Part shown: positions 34,301-41,866 of the stretch, in pieces
Numbering within the stretch: the stretch's first letter is position 1
Layout of the letters: every line of letters begins with the position of its first letter
Origin: Pseudobutyrivibrio sp.
GTDB taxonomy: Bacteria > Bacillota > Clostridia > Lachnospirales > Lachnospiraceae
DNA: 49,683 nucleotides
NCBI RefSeq assembly: GCF_015057185.1
Contig: NZ_SVEV01000023.1
Location: 10,170-59,852, forward strand
Reading direction: 5' to 3'
The notes under the pieces: model-generated
Told to the model about the DNA's origin: nothing
Database searches by the model: none
The model's input: only the letters and a program-made list of their open reading frames with translations
Translations under genes and position numbers: made by a program

Positions 34301-35124
34301 TCGATTTGGTTATATGTCTCTGCTGTCTCTTCTACGTTTGCTCTAATTGGAGTAACCTTTAAATCAGCGTTTTCTGGGATAGCTCCTTCTACTCTAATGA
34401 TTACTTCATCATCTTCGTATACAAGGATTGGATCTGGGAGTCTCTTGTAACCACACTTGGTACAAATTCCATTGTCGTCGTAATCACAAGACTCTGTGTA
34501 CTCTTCCAAATCACATAAGTTGCAGTGAACTTTATGTGTGCCATCGTTGTTAGAAACGTAAATGAGTTCGTGCTCACATTCCTCTTCAAGTTCTTCTTCT
34601 AACTCTTCTTCAAGTTCCTCATCTAATAATTCTTCATCAGTGATGAGCTCCTCATCTGTAAGAGTTTCTATCAGATCTGTGATAACTCCGTCAGCACCTT
34701 CAACTGTATCTGCAACTGCCGTCTGAACATCTGAAGGAATAACTTCTGGCTCAACCGCTGGATCTAATTCGGTATGAGGTTCAGTTCCATCTGAAGGTGT
34801 ATCTGCAGGTGTCTCAGCAGGTGTTTCTGTAGGAACGTCTGTTGGAGTTTCTGTTGTAACTTCTGTAGAAGTTCCTTCTCCGTTGCTTTCACCTGTCTGA
34901 ACAGCCTGAGGTTCTACTGGATTTTCTGATGAAATCACTTCCTCAGCTGGTGCAGTTTCTGTTATACTGTCTGCTGTAGGCTGTGGCTCGGTAGCAGTTA
35001 CTTGAGTATCTGCTGCAACCTTATCTTCTTCAACATCAGCGTATGCACTGATTGACATTGAAAGATATAAAGCTACGATAAGACTTAATGAGATTATCCT
35101 TTTGAATAATAAATTTCTTTTCAT
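31330..35124 (-). CDS. Large vWA/Cna-B pilus-tip adhesin, LPSTG-anchored (cluster 2)
   Basis: 1264 aa from ATG 35124 (MKRNLLFKR; GAGG 9 nt upstream); a GTG five codons earlier has no ribosome site. Signal peptide 1-30 (ends ISAYADVEE). Then a Thr/Glu/Pro low-complexity spacer, a paired-Cys segment (about 185-225; CEHELIY, CNLC, CTKCGYK) like that of the cluster 1 adhesin, and a long linker. A von Willebrand A domain lies at about 700-950 with MIDAS DKSGS. The C-terminal Cna-B domain (about 1095-1185) has NLTETKAPTGY, then LPSTGG, helix and tail RNRRKQRVVR. It lacks the fibro-slime module of the cluster 1 protein. First gene of the cluster 2 operon. Confidence 0.9.
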   Translation of the reverse strand: MKRNLLFKRIISLSLIVALYLSMSISAYADVEEDKVAADTQVTATEPQPTADSITETAPAEEVISSENPVEPQAVQTGESNGEGTSTEVTTETPTDVPTETPAETPADTPSDGTEPHTELDPAVEPEVIPSDVQTAVADTVEGADGVITDLIETLTDEELITDEELLDEELEEELEEELEEECEHELIYVSNNDGTHKVHCNLCDLEEYTESCDYDDNGICTKCGYKRLPDPILVYEDDEVIIRVEGAIPENADLKVTPIRANVEETAETYNQIENDLINETQMNDADEYGFLAYDISFISIESKEEVEPDGDVTVTMEYKQATRPDSIETTEDVTTEIEMLHFNEASNEIENLTELGKASLEIESEMDITQAEFTSDSFSIFVIKWKNGSNTRYVDVMATCYSRNNEELTEFSTETTTHNINTSGNNIPAAEMLKDTYAPEVDGYRYVRAEYKDDNGEYHEVDRFTYSKGNSYKINICNGDTTVATKTLTSDSSKAPLIYIAFIYERDADLAITKKATGDAATDTTTEYEFTITNSAGASVGAVDYYIGNTKKTTSADGKFTLKTGESAYFNEGSLPDGSYTITESGIKESNYTFNDFITKVELNGTVVNTYDYNTESSRKVDVNVTAGQLTDVVFRNYLTITSIDKHQEEELNKYITYRGDDNYELVLKYKAPCEYITQTIFEQEEISSLEPTKVDIVLVVDKSGSMANNSRMTNLKSAVDLLSEIFQTKRNVDAAWKVVYFDATAKLADNTQNWVTSEHLSISTATGGGTNYEAGLIKAQEQLATTREGSKSIVIFLTDGEPTYYVDNTVPRGYSGNGGSFDNTAYNHARAAAANLTCDSFYAIGVDFGSTAYTVDEDGRILSLTREGILQHITAKVPCPEANKKTLTVNSNKIVELFKGLAGTITTDSVGGQTTIETKYDTTDVVITDPLTSYVEMVPDSEFYVSIEVGGQDIWQTSTYENGYIDENGVQTRPATFQVVQDGATYQMEANFVDGAMVVTFPDGYKMYPDYTYKVGFMVRPTAKAYDEYLESGYNAKGEEDTDNKNIPEAQWTSVDKPGFNSNEDAKVNFTYKGVPDASHFKHPVVQVHFKNEWEIYKVNGDGTLLNTAEFKLQETDVELASALTYTGTSQLVGDTDGYVKWTLGENETIARGKTYNLTETKAPTGYVKSEEHWLITISDENVPTVIKILSDGVTEEAYTVEPVRNKNVYTYKFYFVNSTVYSLPSTGGDGIYKTTFAGIVMMLASVYMCYRNRRKQRVVR

Positions 35125-35198
35125 ATGATTCTTCCTCACTAAATTTAACCTACTGACAATTAGTTACCCCAAATCGTTATACAAAATAATTTTTTGTA

Positions 35199-35270
35199 AC
35201 TATATGGTAACATGAATTTTGTGACAAATCTGTGTATAGGCAAGAAATATCTGAATATTGGCAAGAACGT
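35199..35270 (-). promoter_or_regulatory. Promoter and paired direct-repeat operator of surface cluster 2
   Basis: The minus strand has -35 TTGTCA (35222-35227), a 17-bp spacer and -10 TATAGT (35199-35204). Nine to ten bp upstream lie TAGGCAAGAAAT (35237-35248) and TTGGCAAGAACGT (35258-35270) on plus, 21-bp period. The core including the central ATCTGA is shared with the serine-rich adhesin operator on the opposite strand. The leader is about 70 nt. Confidence 0.7.
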
Positions 35271-35374
35271 TATTTATTAACTATACAATATGTGAGGAAA
35301 AAGTGAACTAAAGAAAATATAACATTTTTGACAATTTTAGAAATGAGTGTCTATAAATGGTGAAAACCATAGAA

Positions 35375-35401
35375 AAAGCCCAACATATTGTGTTGGGCTT
35401 T
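35375..35401 (-). terminator. Terminator of the phosphoglucomutase gene
   Basis: AAAGCCCAACA (35375-35385) pairs perfectly with TGTTGGGCTTT (35391-35401); a T-run (TTTTTC) ends the hairpin on the minus strand. Confidence 0.85.
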
Positions 35402-35425
35402 AGTAATTTAAAGTATTTTAAGATA

Positions 35426-37120
35426 TTACTCAACTGAATTGATAAGGTCAAATATCTCTTTTTGAATTTCTTCGTTAATCTGTAACGCTTTTTCTCGAGA
35501 ATCCTGATTTGAGTAAAAATAGAACTTAATCTTTGGCTCTGTGCCTGATGGTCTAATAGCAAACCAAGAACCATTCTCAAGAAAAATACGGATAGCGTTT
35601 TGTGCTGGAATATCCTCGTAGCCATTGATGTAATCAATAACCTTTTCTACCTTTGAACCAGCAACCTCTGTAGGAATATTCTCTCTGAACCACTTCATCA
35701 TACGCTGGATTCTCTGTGCACCTGGAATACCCTCTAATACGATATTAGGCTCGTTCTCTGCGAAGTAGCCATACTTAGCGTAGATTTCCTGAAGTACATC
35801 CCAAAGAGTCTTGCCCTGCTTTCTATAATATGCAGCTGCCTCAGCAACCATCATACCAGCAGAGATACCGTCCTTGTCACGGATATCCTCGCAAATAGCG
35901 TAGCCTACTGACTCCTCATATCCAAATAAGTATGTGTATCCATTATCGTGAAGATAAGGGATTTTTCCACAAATATTCTTGAAACCAGTAAGAGTTTCAA
36001 ACATTTCCACACCATATGCCTTGGCCATGATAGTAGAAAGTGTAGATGTAACGATTGATTTAACCATTGCGCCCTTAGCAGGAAGTGTGCCGGCATCCTT
36101 GTGTCCCTCTAACACATAATTAACAAGGAGGTATCCTGTCTGGTTACCATTAAGTGGAACATAGTTGCCATTGTCATCACGAATCTCTATAGCAAATCTA
36201 TCTGCATCAGGATCTGTAGCCATAAGAAGCTCTGCACCAAATTTGCGTCCGTACTCCTCAGAAAGCTTGAATGCCTTAGGGTCCTCTGGATTAGGGTATC
36301 CTACTGTAGTGAAATCTGGGTCAGGATTCTCCTGCTCTGGAACGATAGTCCAATTAGAGAAGCCTCTATCATTAAGCATCTGTCTAAATGGAATAGAACC
36401 GCAACCATTAAGTGGTGTGTACACAAGAGGAATCGTAAGGTCCAGCTCATCTCCCTCATGGATAGCAAGAGACTCGATTTTGTCCAGGTACTCTCTGTCG
36501 AACTCCTCACCGAGAACGATGATTTTGCCTGATTTAACACCCTCATCAAAATCCGATTTCTTGATGCCTGTCCACATATCAACTGCGTTGATGCACTCTG
36601 TCATGCCATCTGCAATCTCAGATGAAACCTGGCATCCGTCATCCCAGTATGCCTTGTAGCCATTGTATTCCTTTGGGTTGTGGCTAGCTGTGATGTTGAT
36701 ACCTGAAACTGTACCAAGACGGCGAATCATAAACGCAAGCTCTGGAGTAGGTCTAAGGTCAGGGAACACATAAACCTTGATTCCATTGGCAGCAAAGATA
36801 CCTGCTGCAAGCTTAGAGAACTCCTTTGAGAAATGTCTAGGGTCATGAGCGATAACAACACCCTTTTCGCATGCTTCCTTACCCTTTGAAACGATAAAAT
36901 CAGCAACACCCTGTGTAGCCTTGCCAACTGTAAAGAAATTCATGCGGTTAGTTCCTGCACCAACCTTGCCACGAAGACCAGCTGTACCAAATGCTAAGTC
37001 CTGATAAAATCTGTCTTCCTTTTCTGCCTCATTATCCTTAATAGCAAGCAGCTGCTCCTTTAATGGATCTGAATCAGAAAGCTGCTGAAGCCATTCATTA
37101 TATCTAGAATTGTAATCCAT
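35426..37120 (-). CDS. Phosphoglucomutase / phospho-sugar mutase
   Basis: 564 aa, full length for the alpha-D-phosphohexomutase superfamily (PgcA-like). FGTAGLRGKVGAGTNRMN is the N-terminal signature; the phosphoserine loop is TASHNPKEYNGYK (about 145-157); the metal loop is DPDADRFAIE (about 300); the sugar loop GYEESVGYAI is near 400; and the C-terminal phosphate-binding loop is RPSGTEPKIKFY. It interconverts glucose-1-P and glucose-6-P, linking glycogen and nucleotide-sugar synthesis to glycolysis; cytoplasmic. Monocistronic: terminators on both sides (37155-37192 upstream, 35375-35401 downstream). AGGAG 9 nt before ATG. A phosphomannomutase or phosphopentomutase side activity cannot be excluded. 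Confidence 0.93.
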   Translation of the reverse strand: MDYNSRYNEWLQQLSDSDPLKEQLLAIKDNEAEKEDRFYQDLAFGTAGLRGKVGAGTNRMNFFTVGKATQGVADFIVSKGKEACEKGVVIAHDPRHFSKEFSKLAAGIFAANGIKVYVFPDLRPTPELAFMIRRLGTVSGINITASHNPKEYNGYKAYWDDGCQVSSEIADGMTECINAVDMWTGIKKSDFDEGVKSGKIIVLGEEFDREYLDKIESLAIHEGDELDLTIPLVYTPLNGCGSIPFRQMLNDRGFSNWTIVPEQENPDPDFTTVGYPNPEDPKAFKLSEEYGRKFGAELLMATDPDADRFAIEIRDDNGNYVPLNGNQTGYLLVNYVLEGHKDAGTLPAKGAMVKSIVTSTLSTIMAKAYGVEMFETLTGFKNICGKIPYLHDNGYTYLFGYEESVGYAICEDIRDKDGISAGMMVAEAAAYYRKQGKTLWDVLQEIYAKYGYFAENEPNIVLEGIPGAQRIQRMMKWFRENIPTEVAGSKVEKVIDYINGYEDIPAQNAIRIFLENGSWFAIRPSGTEPKIKFYFYSNQDSREKALQINEEIQKEIFDLINSVE

Positions 37121-37154
37121 AGAATAATTCTCCTTTCGAATCTAAGAAATAGAA

Positions 37155-37192
37155 AAATTCAGGGTTCAAGCTATGCTTAAAACCCTGAATTT
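37155..37192 (-). terminator. Terminator of the clostripain-family gene
   Basis: AAATTCAGGGTT (37155-37166) pairs perfectly with AACCCTGAATTT (37181-37192); followed by TTCTATTTC on minus. Confidence 0.85.
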
Positions 37193-37224
37193 ATTTTAAC
37201 ATATATTAATTGTTTAAACTAGAT

Positions 37225-39396
37225 TTACAATAAGTTGTCATTGCTGCCTAAATACTCGATTGGAGTCATATAGAGGCTGCCGTAAACATCATAGATTGAG
37301 TAGTATCCCTTAGTCACATAATCATTCAAATCGATATCATAGAAGCCAAGCTCCAAATCGCTATAGAGGATTGACTCACCAAGCTGAGTATAGTAGTCCC
37401 CACTTGAATCCTCGCTATCTGACCATACTTTGTATGCCAAATCGATTTCGTCATCATCCTCAAAGGTATAGAGGATATCTCCCTCTTCCTCGGTATCAAA
37501 ATCAAATGTGTAGTAGCCTTGGATTGTTCCCTCTGGATAGTCGTCGTCATAGTAGACATACATGTGGGCGCCATTACCATTTACTGTAATAGGAATATAT
37601 CCCATTTCTGCCCATTCTCCAGTATCTGGATCCTCATAGTAATCTACGCAATAGAAGGCTGCAATATTATCATTTATGAAAGTCCATGACTCCGGATCTA
37701 CCATTGCAAGTCTGCCATATGAGTCAACCTGAGCTGACAAATCCTGACCTAGTACGATATTTTCTCCATCATCTGTCTCGATTGAAAGGGTCTGGCAAAT
37801 ATATGAAATGCTCTCCCAATCTGCATCTGTCAATTCTACAGCATAGTAATAATCAGTCTCGATAACATCAAGGTCGTAAACACCTGCATTACCGCCTGCA
37901 CTGATTACAGCTGAAGTGTAATCACCTGTGTACCAGTCTCCTCCGTAGTCTTCTACATAATCATCTCCCAGATAAGCTAGTTCCTGAGAAATGAATCTAT
38001 CGTAGAAACCTGTAACTGTTTCATCATAGCCCAGCTCCACAAAGGCCTGGCGTCCATCATCGTAATATTCATACCAATCATATGGACAGTAAACCACGAT
38101 ACCATGACCATATGGGAAATCACTATCAGTATATGAAACAGCATTTACCGCTTTGTTAATCAAATCTGCTGCACTATCAGTATCATATGCTGTAGCAAGA
38201 GCAATCAAATCAACAGAATCAATATCTTCAAATGCTCCGCAGTTGCTTCTAGCCTTTGCAAAATCTGCGTAGTAGCCTGAGTCTACATCATCACTAACAT
38301 CCTGAATATAATCAACATATGCATCGTAAACATCCTGAATATAATCCAGTCGAACTACTGACATAGAGCCTACCTGACCGTAGCCATCGATTGCATCCAT
38401 GTAATCCTTGACTATTGTCTCGCAGAAGCTTGATGGGTCCCCGTCTAATTCTCCTAGCCAATTGGTATAGTAGATACCAGCATTGTTAACATAGCTCTCG
38501 GCTCCAACCATGTATTTTGCATGATCCTTTAACGCCATACCCATTTCAAGGGTACACATATTACAAGCATCAAAAATGACTGCATCGAAATCAATATCAG
38601 CTTTTTCAATCTCATCCTTGATTTCGTAGCTGGTCATCATGTCCATCTCGTCGCCAAGCTCATCGCTACCGAAACCAACTGGGATTCCGCCGCCGTGGTC
38701 CCAAAGAATCAATGTATAGTTATCTGCTGGGAAGTTTTCCTTTGAAAATGTAATAAAATCGGTAAGAGAACCAGTACGAGTCATCGGAACCTTTCCCAGG
38801 GTCTCAAGCTCAGTCAACTTTCCATTTTCTATAGAGAATCGGGAAACAGTATTATCTGGAATCTTTTCATTTTGCCATTCCGTGGTACCGCCACACTGAA
38901 GAACGATGTTGGTGTTTTTTGGCACATCAGCCATTAGCATCTCGTCAATATCACGGGATGCTGCTCCGCCATAAGCAGAATATCCGCCTCCAGATTCCAG
39001 ATTACTTCCTACTATATAAACCATCAGAGTACGAGTCGCCTGTTCCTTTGGCTCGATTTCCTCTGTTACCTCATCACCATCTTTGGCAGTTTTCTTTTTG
39101 CCAGAAGCATTGGTTGTATAATAAGCAACACCAACAATAATAGCTCCTACAAGGATAAGCACTCCCACTATCATGGCTATCGCTTTGCCGCTGATGCCTG
39201 AGGATTTCTTAGGGGGTGCCGCTGCAGGCTGTGGTCTTGGCTCTGGATTTGTGTTTATCTGATTCCCAGATTGTTGTAGCCCCGGTTCTAGATTTGTATT
39301 AGCAGAAGGTGCACCATGTTCCGGAAGTTTCCATCCACACTCCTTACAGAATTTTGCACCATCGTGTAGTTTTGCTCCACATTTTTTACAATACAT
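37225..39396 (-). CDS. Zinc-ribbon, membrane-tethered clostripain-family (C11) cysteine peptidase
   Basis: 723 aa from ATG 39396 (MYCKKCG; GGGAG 7 nt upstream). An ATG two codons earlier sits almost on the ribosome site. N-terminal zinc ribbon CKKCG..CKECGWKL (1-25), Gln/Pro-rich linker, one membrane helix (about 75-95), then a clostripain domain: TLMVYIVGSNLES, catalytic His in LILWDHGGGIPVGFG and Cys in VIFDACNMCTLEM. The last 250 residues are Asp/Tyr-rich beta modules (acidic, possibly calcium-binding). Topology puts the zinc ribbon inside and the peptidase outside. C11 enzymes cut after Arg or Lys in surface and secreted proteins; the target here is unknown. It has a consensus promoter and is monocistronic. 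Confidence 0.85.
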   Translation of the reverse strand: MYCKKCGAKLHDGAKFCKECGWKLPEHGAPSANTNLEPGLQQSGNQINTNPEPRPQPAAAPPKKSSGISGKAIAMIVGVLILVGAIIVGVAYYTTNASGKKKTAKDGDEVTEEIEPKEQATRTLMVYIVGSNLESGGGYSAYGGAASRDIDEMLMADVPKNTNIVLQCGGTTEWQNEKIPDNTVSRFSIENGKLTELETLGKVPMTRTGSLTDFITFSKENFPADNYTLILWDHGGGIPVGFGSDELGDEMDMMTSYEIKDEIEKADIDFDAVIFDACNMCTLEMGMALKDHAKYMVGAESYVNNAGIYYTNWLGELDGDPSSFCETIVKDYMDAIDGYGQVGSMSVVRLDYIQDVYDAYVDYIQDVSDDVDSGYYADFAKARSNCGAFEDIDSVDLIALATAYDTDSAADLINKAVNAVSYTDSDFPYGHGIVVYCPYDWYEYYDDGRQAFVELGYDETVTGFYDRFISQELAYLGDDYVEDYGGDWYTGDYTSAVISAGGNAGVYDLDVIETDYYYAVELTDADWESISYICQTLSIETDDGENIVLGQDLSAQVDSYGRLAMVDPESWTFINDNIAAFYCVDYYEDPDTGEWAEMGYIPITVNGNGAHMYVYYDDDYPEGTIQGYYTFDFDTEEEGDILYTFEDDDEIDLAYKVWSDSEDSSGDYYTQLGESILYSDLELGFYDIDLNDYVTKGYYSIYDVYGSLYMTPIEYLGSNDNLL

Positions 39397-39468
39397 ACTC
39401 ATTCTCCCATCTATGTCGACCTCTGATTTAAAGCAAACTCAAAATCGACGCTCATAATTTATGGTAGT

Positions 39469-39497
39469 ATTGTACTACTTATCATCATCACTGTCAA
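39469..39497 (-). promoter_or_regulatory. Consensus promoter of the clostripain-family gene
   Basis: On minus: TTGACA (39492-39497), 17-bp spacer, TACAAT (39469-39474). A perfect -35 and five of six -10 bases; the leader is about 65 nt. Confidence 0.75.
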
Positions 39498-39562
39498 TCA
39501 GCTGCTTATGTTTTATAGATGTGCAAAACTTAATTCTTATAAAGATATTTCAATATAGAAAA

Positions 39563-39586
39563 GGGCCAACACTTAGGTGTTGGCCC
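39563..39586 (-). terminator. Terminator of the CDF/XRE operon
   Basis: The palindromic stem GGGCCAACAC with GTGTTGGCCC and a 4-nt loop is followed on minus by TTTTCTATATTG. Confidence 0.85.
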
Positions 39587-39618
39587 GGTCCGCGTTCCAC
39601 AATGCAATTCCTATATTA

Positions 39619-40725
39619 TTAATCGCTCAAATCCACATCTAGGTTAACATTAAATGTGTATTCTGGATATCTTTCATTTAGGCCGTCAACAATTTTTGCC
39701 AAGGTCTGCTTCATATCTGGTGAATCAAAACTGATAACCACATCAAAGCTCATGAGCTTTCGTTCCTCATCAAGGAAGAATCCATGAATCTGCTTTACGT
39801 ACTCATACTTCTTTACAAATGAGAATACCTCGCGGCGCTTCAAATCAGCTGGAGAATCCTTTTTGTTTTTGCAGTAGATGCCGATGCCTTCAAGGGCAAC
39901 GCCCGTCTGCTCATATACTGTATGAGCAATTCTTCGTTGGAGCTGATCTAAGTCTGTGATTGTCATATCCTCAGGTACTTCGATGTGAATAGAACCCACG
40001 AACTTGTCAGGTCCATAATTATGAAGACTCAAATCGTATGCTCCGAGAACATTGTCAAATGAAGCAACAAGACGTTTAACTTTATGAGATAACTCTACTT
40101 CTATTCTCTCGCCAAGAATATGTGAAATAGTCTCTGCTATCATATCGTAGGCAGCCTTGATGATTACAAGTGAAATAATTGCAGCAAGCCAAGCCTCTAA
40201 ACTAATATGAAAAGCTATGAAAATAATGGCTGCCACAAGAGTAGCTGTAGAGATAACTGCATCAAGCTTAGCATCCTCACCTGAAGCTACCAGTGAATCT
40301 GAATTTACTTTTTCGCCAACCTTTTTAACATAGGTGCCAAGAAGGATTTTCACAAGTACTGCAACAGCAACAATGATTAAAGTGGTTGGTGTGTACTCTG
40401 GAGTCTGAGGCTCAATTATTTTCTTGATGGACTCTATCAGCGAGGTGATACCTGCATAGGCAACGATCATAGCAATCACTGCTGTACTTAAGTACTCCAC
40501 GCGTCCATGTCCAAGTGGATGTTTTCTGTCTGGTGCCTTGTTGGCAAGCTTGGTTCCAACAATCGTAATTACGGATGACAGTGCATCACTTAAATTGTTT
40601 ACTGCATCCAGTACGATTGCAATGGAGCCTGATAAAACTCCTACAAAGGCCTTGAAAGCTGCCAATAAACAATTGGCAGCTATTCCTATCAAACTTGTAT
40701 TAACTATTATTTTATTGCGATCCAT
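39619..40725 (-). CDS. Cation diffusion facilitator metal exporter
   Basis: 368 aa. Six hydrophobic segments in the first 210 residues; metal site region IVLDAVNNLSDALSS (helix 2) and HPLGHGRVEYLS before helix 3, with SGEDAKLDAVIS in helix 5: the CDF signatures. The cytoplasmic C-terminal domain (about 215-368) is longer than in classic YiiP and ends with an extra segment (KKYEYVKQIHGFFLDEERKLMSFDVVISF). The Asn in DAVNN replaces an acidic or His ligand of the Zn transporters, so the metal could be Mn, Fe or Zn. It starts 4 bp after the XRE regulator gene stops (40730), so one transcript. Confidence 0.9.
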   Translation of the reverse strand: MDRNKIIVNTSLIGIAANCLLAAFKAFVGVLSGSIAIVLDAVNNLSDALSSVITIVGTKLANKAPDRKHPLGHGRVEYLSTAVIAMIVAYAGITSLIESIKKIIEPQTPEYTPTTLIIVAVAVLVKILLGTYVKKVGEKVNSDSLVASGEDAKLDAVISTATLVAAIIFIAFHISLEAWLAAIISLVIIKAAYDMIAETISHILGERIEVELSHKVKRLVASFDNVLGAYDLSLHNYGPDKFVGSIHIEVPEDMTITDLDQLQRRIAHTVYEQTGVALEGIGIYCKNKKDSPADLKRREVFSFVKKYEYVKQIHGFFLDEERKLMSFDVVISFDSPDMKQTLAKIVDGLNERYPEYTFNVNLDVDLSD

Positions 40726-40729
40726 AATA

Positions 40730-41062
40730 CTATAATCCCTTAACGTAGTTCTTTACTTTGTCCTTAGATTTTTTGTCTAGCTTTTCCATTTTCTTGAGAA
40801 CTGTGTATTCGTCTGTCCCCTTGCTGACGATTAGAAACTCTACATCGCCTGCTCCTTTACCAGGAATAGTGTCCTGTAGCAACTCAAATGGAGAAACATC
40901 AAGAGCATCACAAATAACCATAATCTTCTCAGCAGCAGGATTGGTTTTCTTGCGCTTCCAATCACTGATGGTACTCTGCGCGATGCCAGTCTCAGCAGAA
41001 AACTTCAGCTGTGTCATACCTTTCTCTTCCATTAACTTAAAAATACGCTCACTAATTAGCAT
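40730..41062 (-). CDS. XRE-family helix-turn-helix regulator
   Basis: 110 aa from ATG 41062 (MLISERIFKLMEEK; G-rich GGGGGG ribosome site 6 nt upstream). The N-terminal Cro/CI-type HTH is MTQLKFSAETGIAQSTISDWKRKKTNPAAEKIMVICDALDVSPFELLQ (about 15-65). The C-terminal tail VLKKMEKLDKKSKDKVKNYVKGL is a basic helix typical of Lachnospiraceae regulators of this type. It is upstream of and probably co-transcribed with the CDF exporter, which it may control. Confidence 0.85.
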   Translation of the reverse strand: MLISERIFKLMEEKGMTQLKFSAETGIAQSTISDWKRKKTNPAAEKIMVICDALDVSPFELLQDTIPGKGAGDVEFLIVSKGTDEYTVLKKMEKLDKKSKDKVKNYVKGL

Positions 41063-41137
41063 AATGCACCCCCCATACACAATTATTTACATCAAATATC
41101 TGTATATACGATAATTATAATCCATTGCGTCCAATTA

Positions 41138-41866
41138 TTAAATATCTACTTTGTGAACTTTTACAGATTCTCTGATGGCAATAACCGATGCCACCAATGT
41201 CATCATCAATCTGTCGAAGGAAATTTTGCCCTTATTAAATATCATTATTAGGACAACAGCGATAATTAAGCAAAATGCTGTTCTAGAAATTGTTACGTAA
41301 AGCTGTTTTTCCTTTTCCATTTCTAGGATTACTTCTCTTTTTTCTGTTTGTGCATCACCGTACTCTGAGATTTCTTCTAGAATTTCTTCCCCCTGATTGT
41401 ACTGGAGAATTTCATCTATGGACCTGGCTGTTTCTCGCATGAAATCAGTTAGCTTATTGTAAAATGCTAAATAATCAAATCTGGCTTCTGTTATATTCAT
41501 GGCGGCCGAAAGCGGCAGTATTCCATTTATTGTGACAAAGCCAATGGCTGCAATGATTCCAACCACAGGGTATAGATAAAAAATCAGGGCCGATGCCAAC
41601 ACAGAATATGCAATTGTAACTGGCTTTACCGTATTTTCGGATACATAGTTTTGCAATATTGCCTCTAGGATTCCGCTAAGCATTCTCACCCCTGCTGCCA
41701 CCATAATAATGAGAAAAATATGAGTTAGCTCCACTGTAAGGCTTGGGGCTCCCAGACTGTTTACGGCAATAGAAATCCCCTTGGCAGCGTATGCAGCAAA
41801 AACTACTGATGCTATATGTTTAGTTGTACCAAGAATGACGCTAATTATGTACTTTAGTTTTTCCAT
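41138..41866 (-). CDS. ABC-exporter transmembrane subunit without ATPase domain
   Basis: 242 aa, five or six hydrophobic segments, no Walker motifs. The middle part EARFDYLAFYNKLTDFMRETARSIDEILQYNQGEEILEEISEYG matches the long coupling-helix region of CydDC/MsbA-type half-transporters, and the C-terminus ends after the last membrane helix where a nucleotide-binding domain would normally begin (RESVKVHKVDI, then stop). It overlaps the preceding ABC gene by 26 bp. No frame downstream resembles a lost ATPase domain, so this looks like a stable TMD-only partner and not a fresh frameshift. Ribosome site AGGAG only 3 nt from ATG. Confidence 0.7.
   Translation of the reverse strand: MEKLKYIISVILGTTKHIASVVFAAYAAKGISIAVNSLGAPSLTVELTHIFLIIMVAAGVRMLSGILEAILQNYVSENTVKPVTIAYSVLASALIFYLYPVVGIIAAIGFVTINGILPLSAAMNITEARFDYLAFYNKLTDFMRETARSIDEILQYNQGEEILEEISEYGDAQTEKREVILEMEKEKQLYVTISRTAFCLIIAVVLIMIFNKGKISFDRLMMTLVASVIAIRESVKVHKVDI

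Noticed and set aside
34049-34450. 133-codon plus-strand frame inside the cluster 2 adhesin
   Set aside because: Ser-rich shadow of the acidic adhesin coding strand; no ribosome site.
36165-36659. 164-codon plus-strand frame inside phosphoglucomutase
   Set aside because: Antisense to a highly conserved enzyme frame; no independent support.
41138-41866. Frameshifted ABC exporter (lost ATPase)
   Set aside because: No ATPase-like motifs in any frame between 41138 and 41062, so a recent frameshift is not supported, though an old deletion remains possible.
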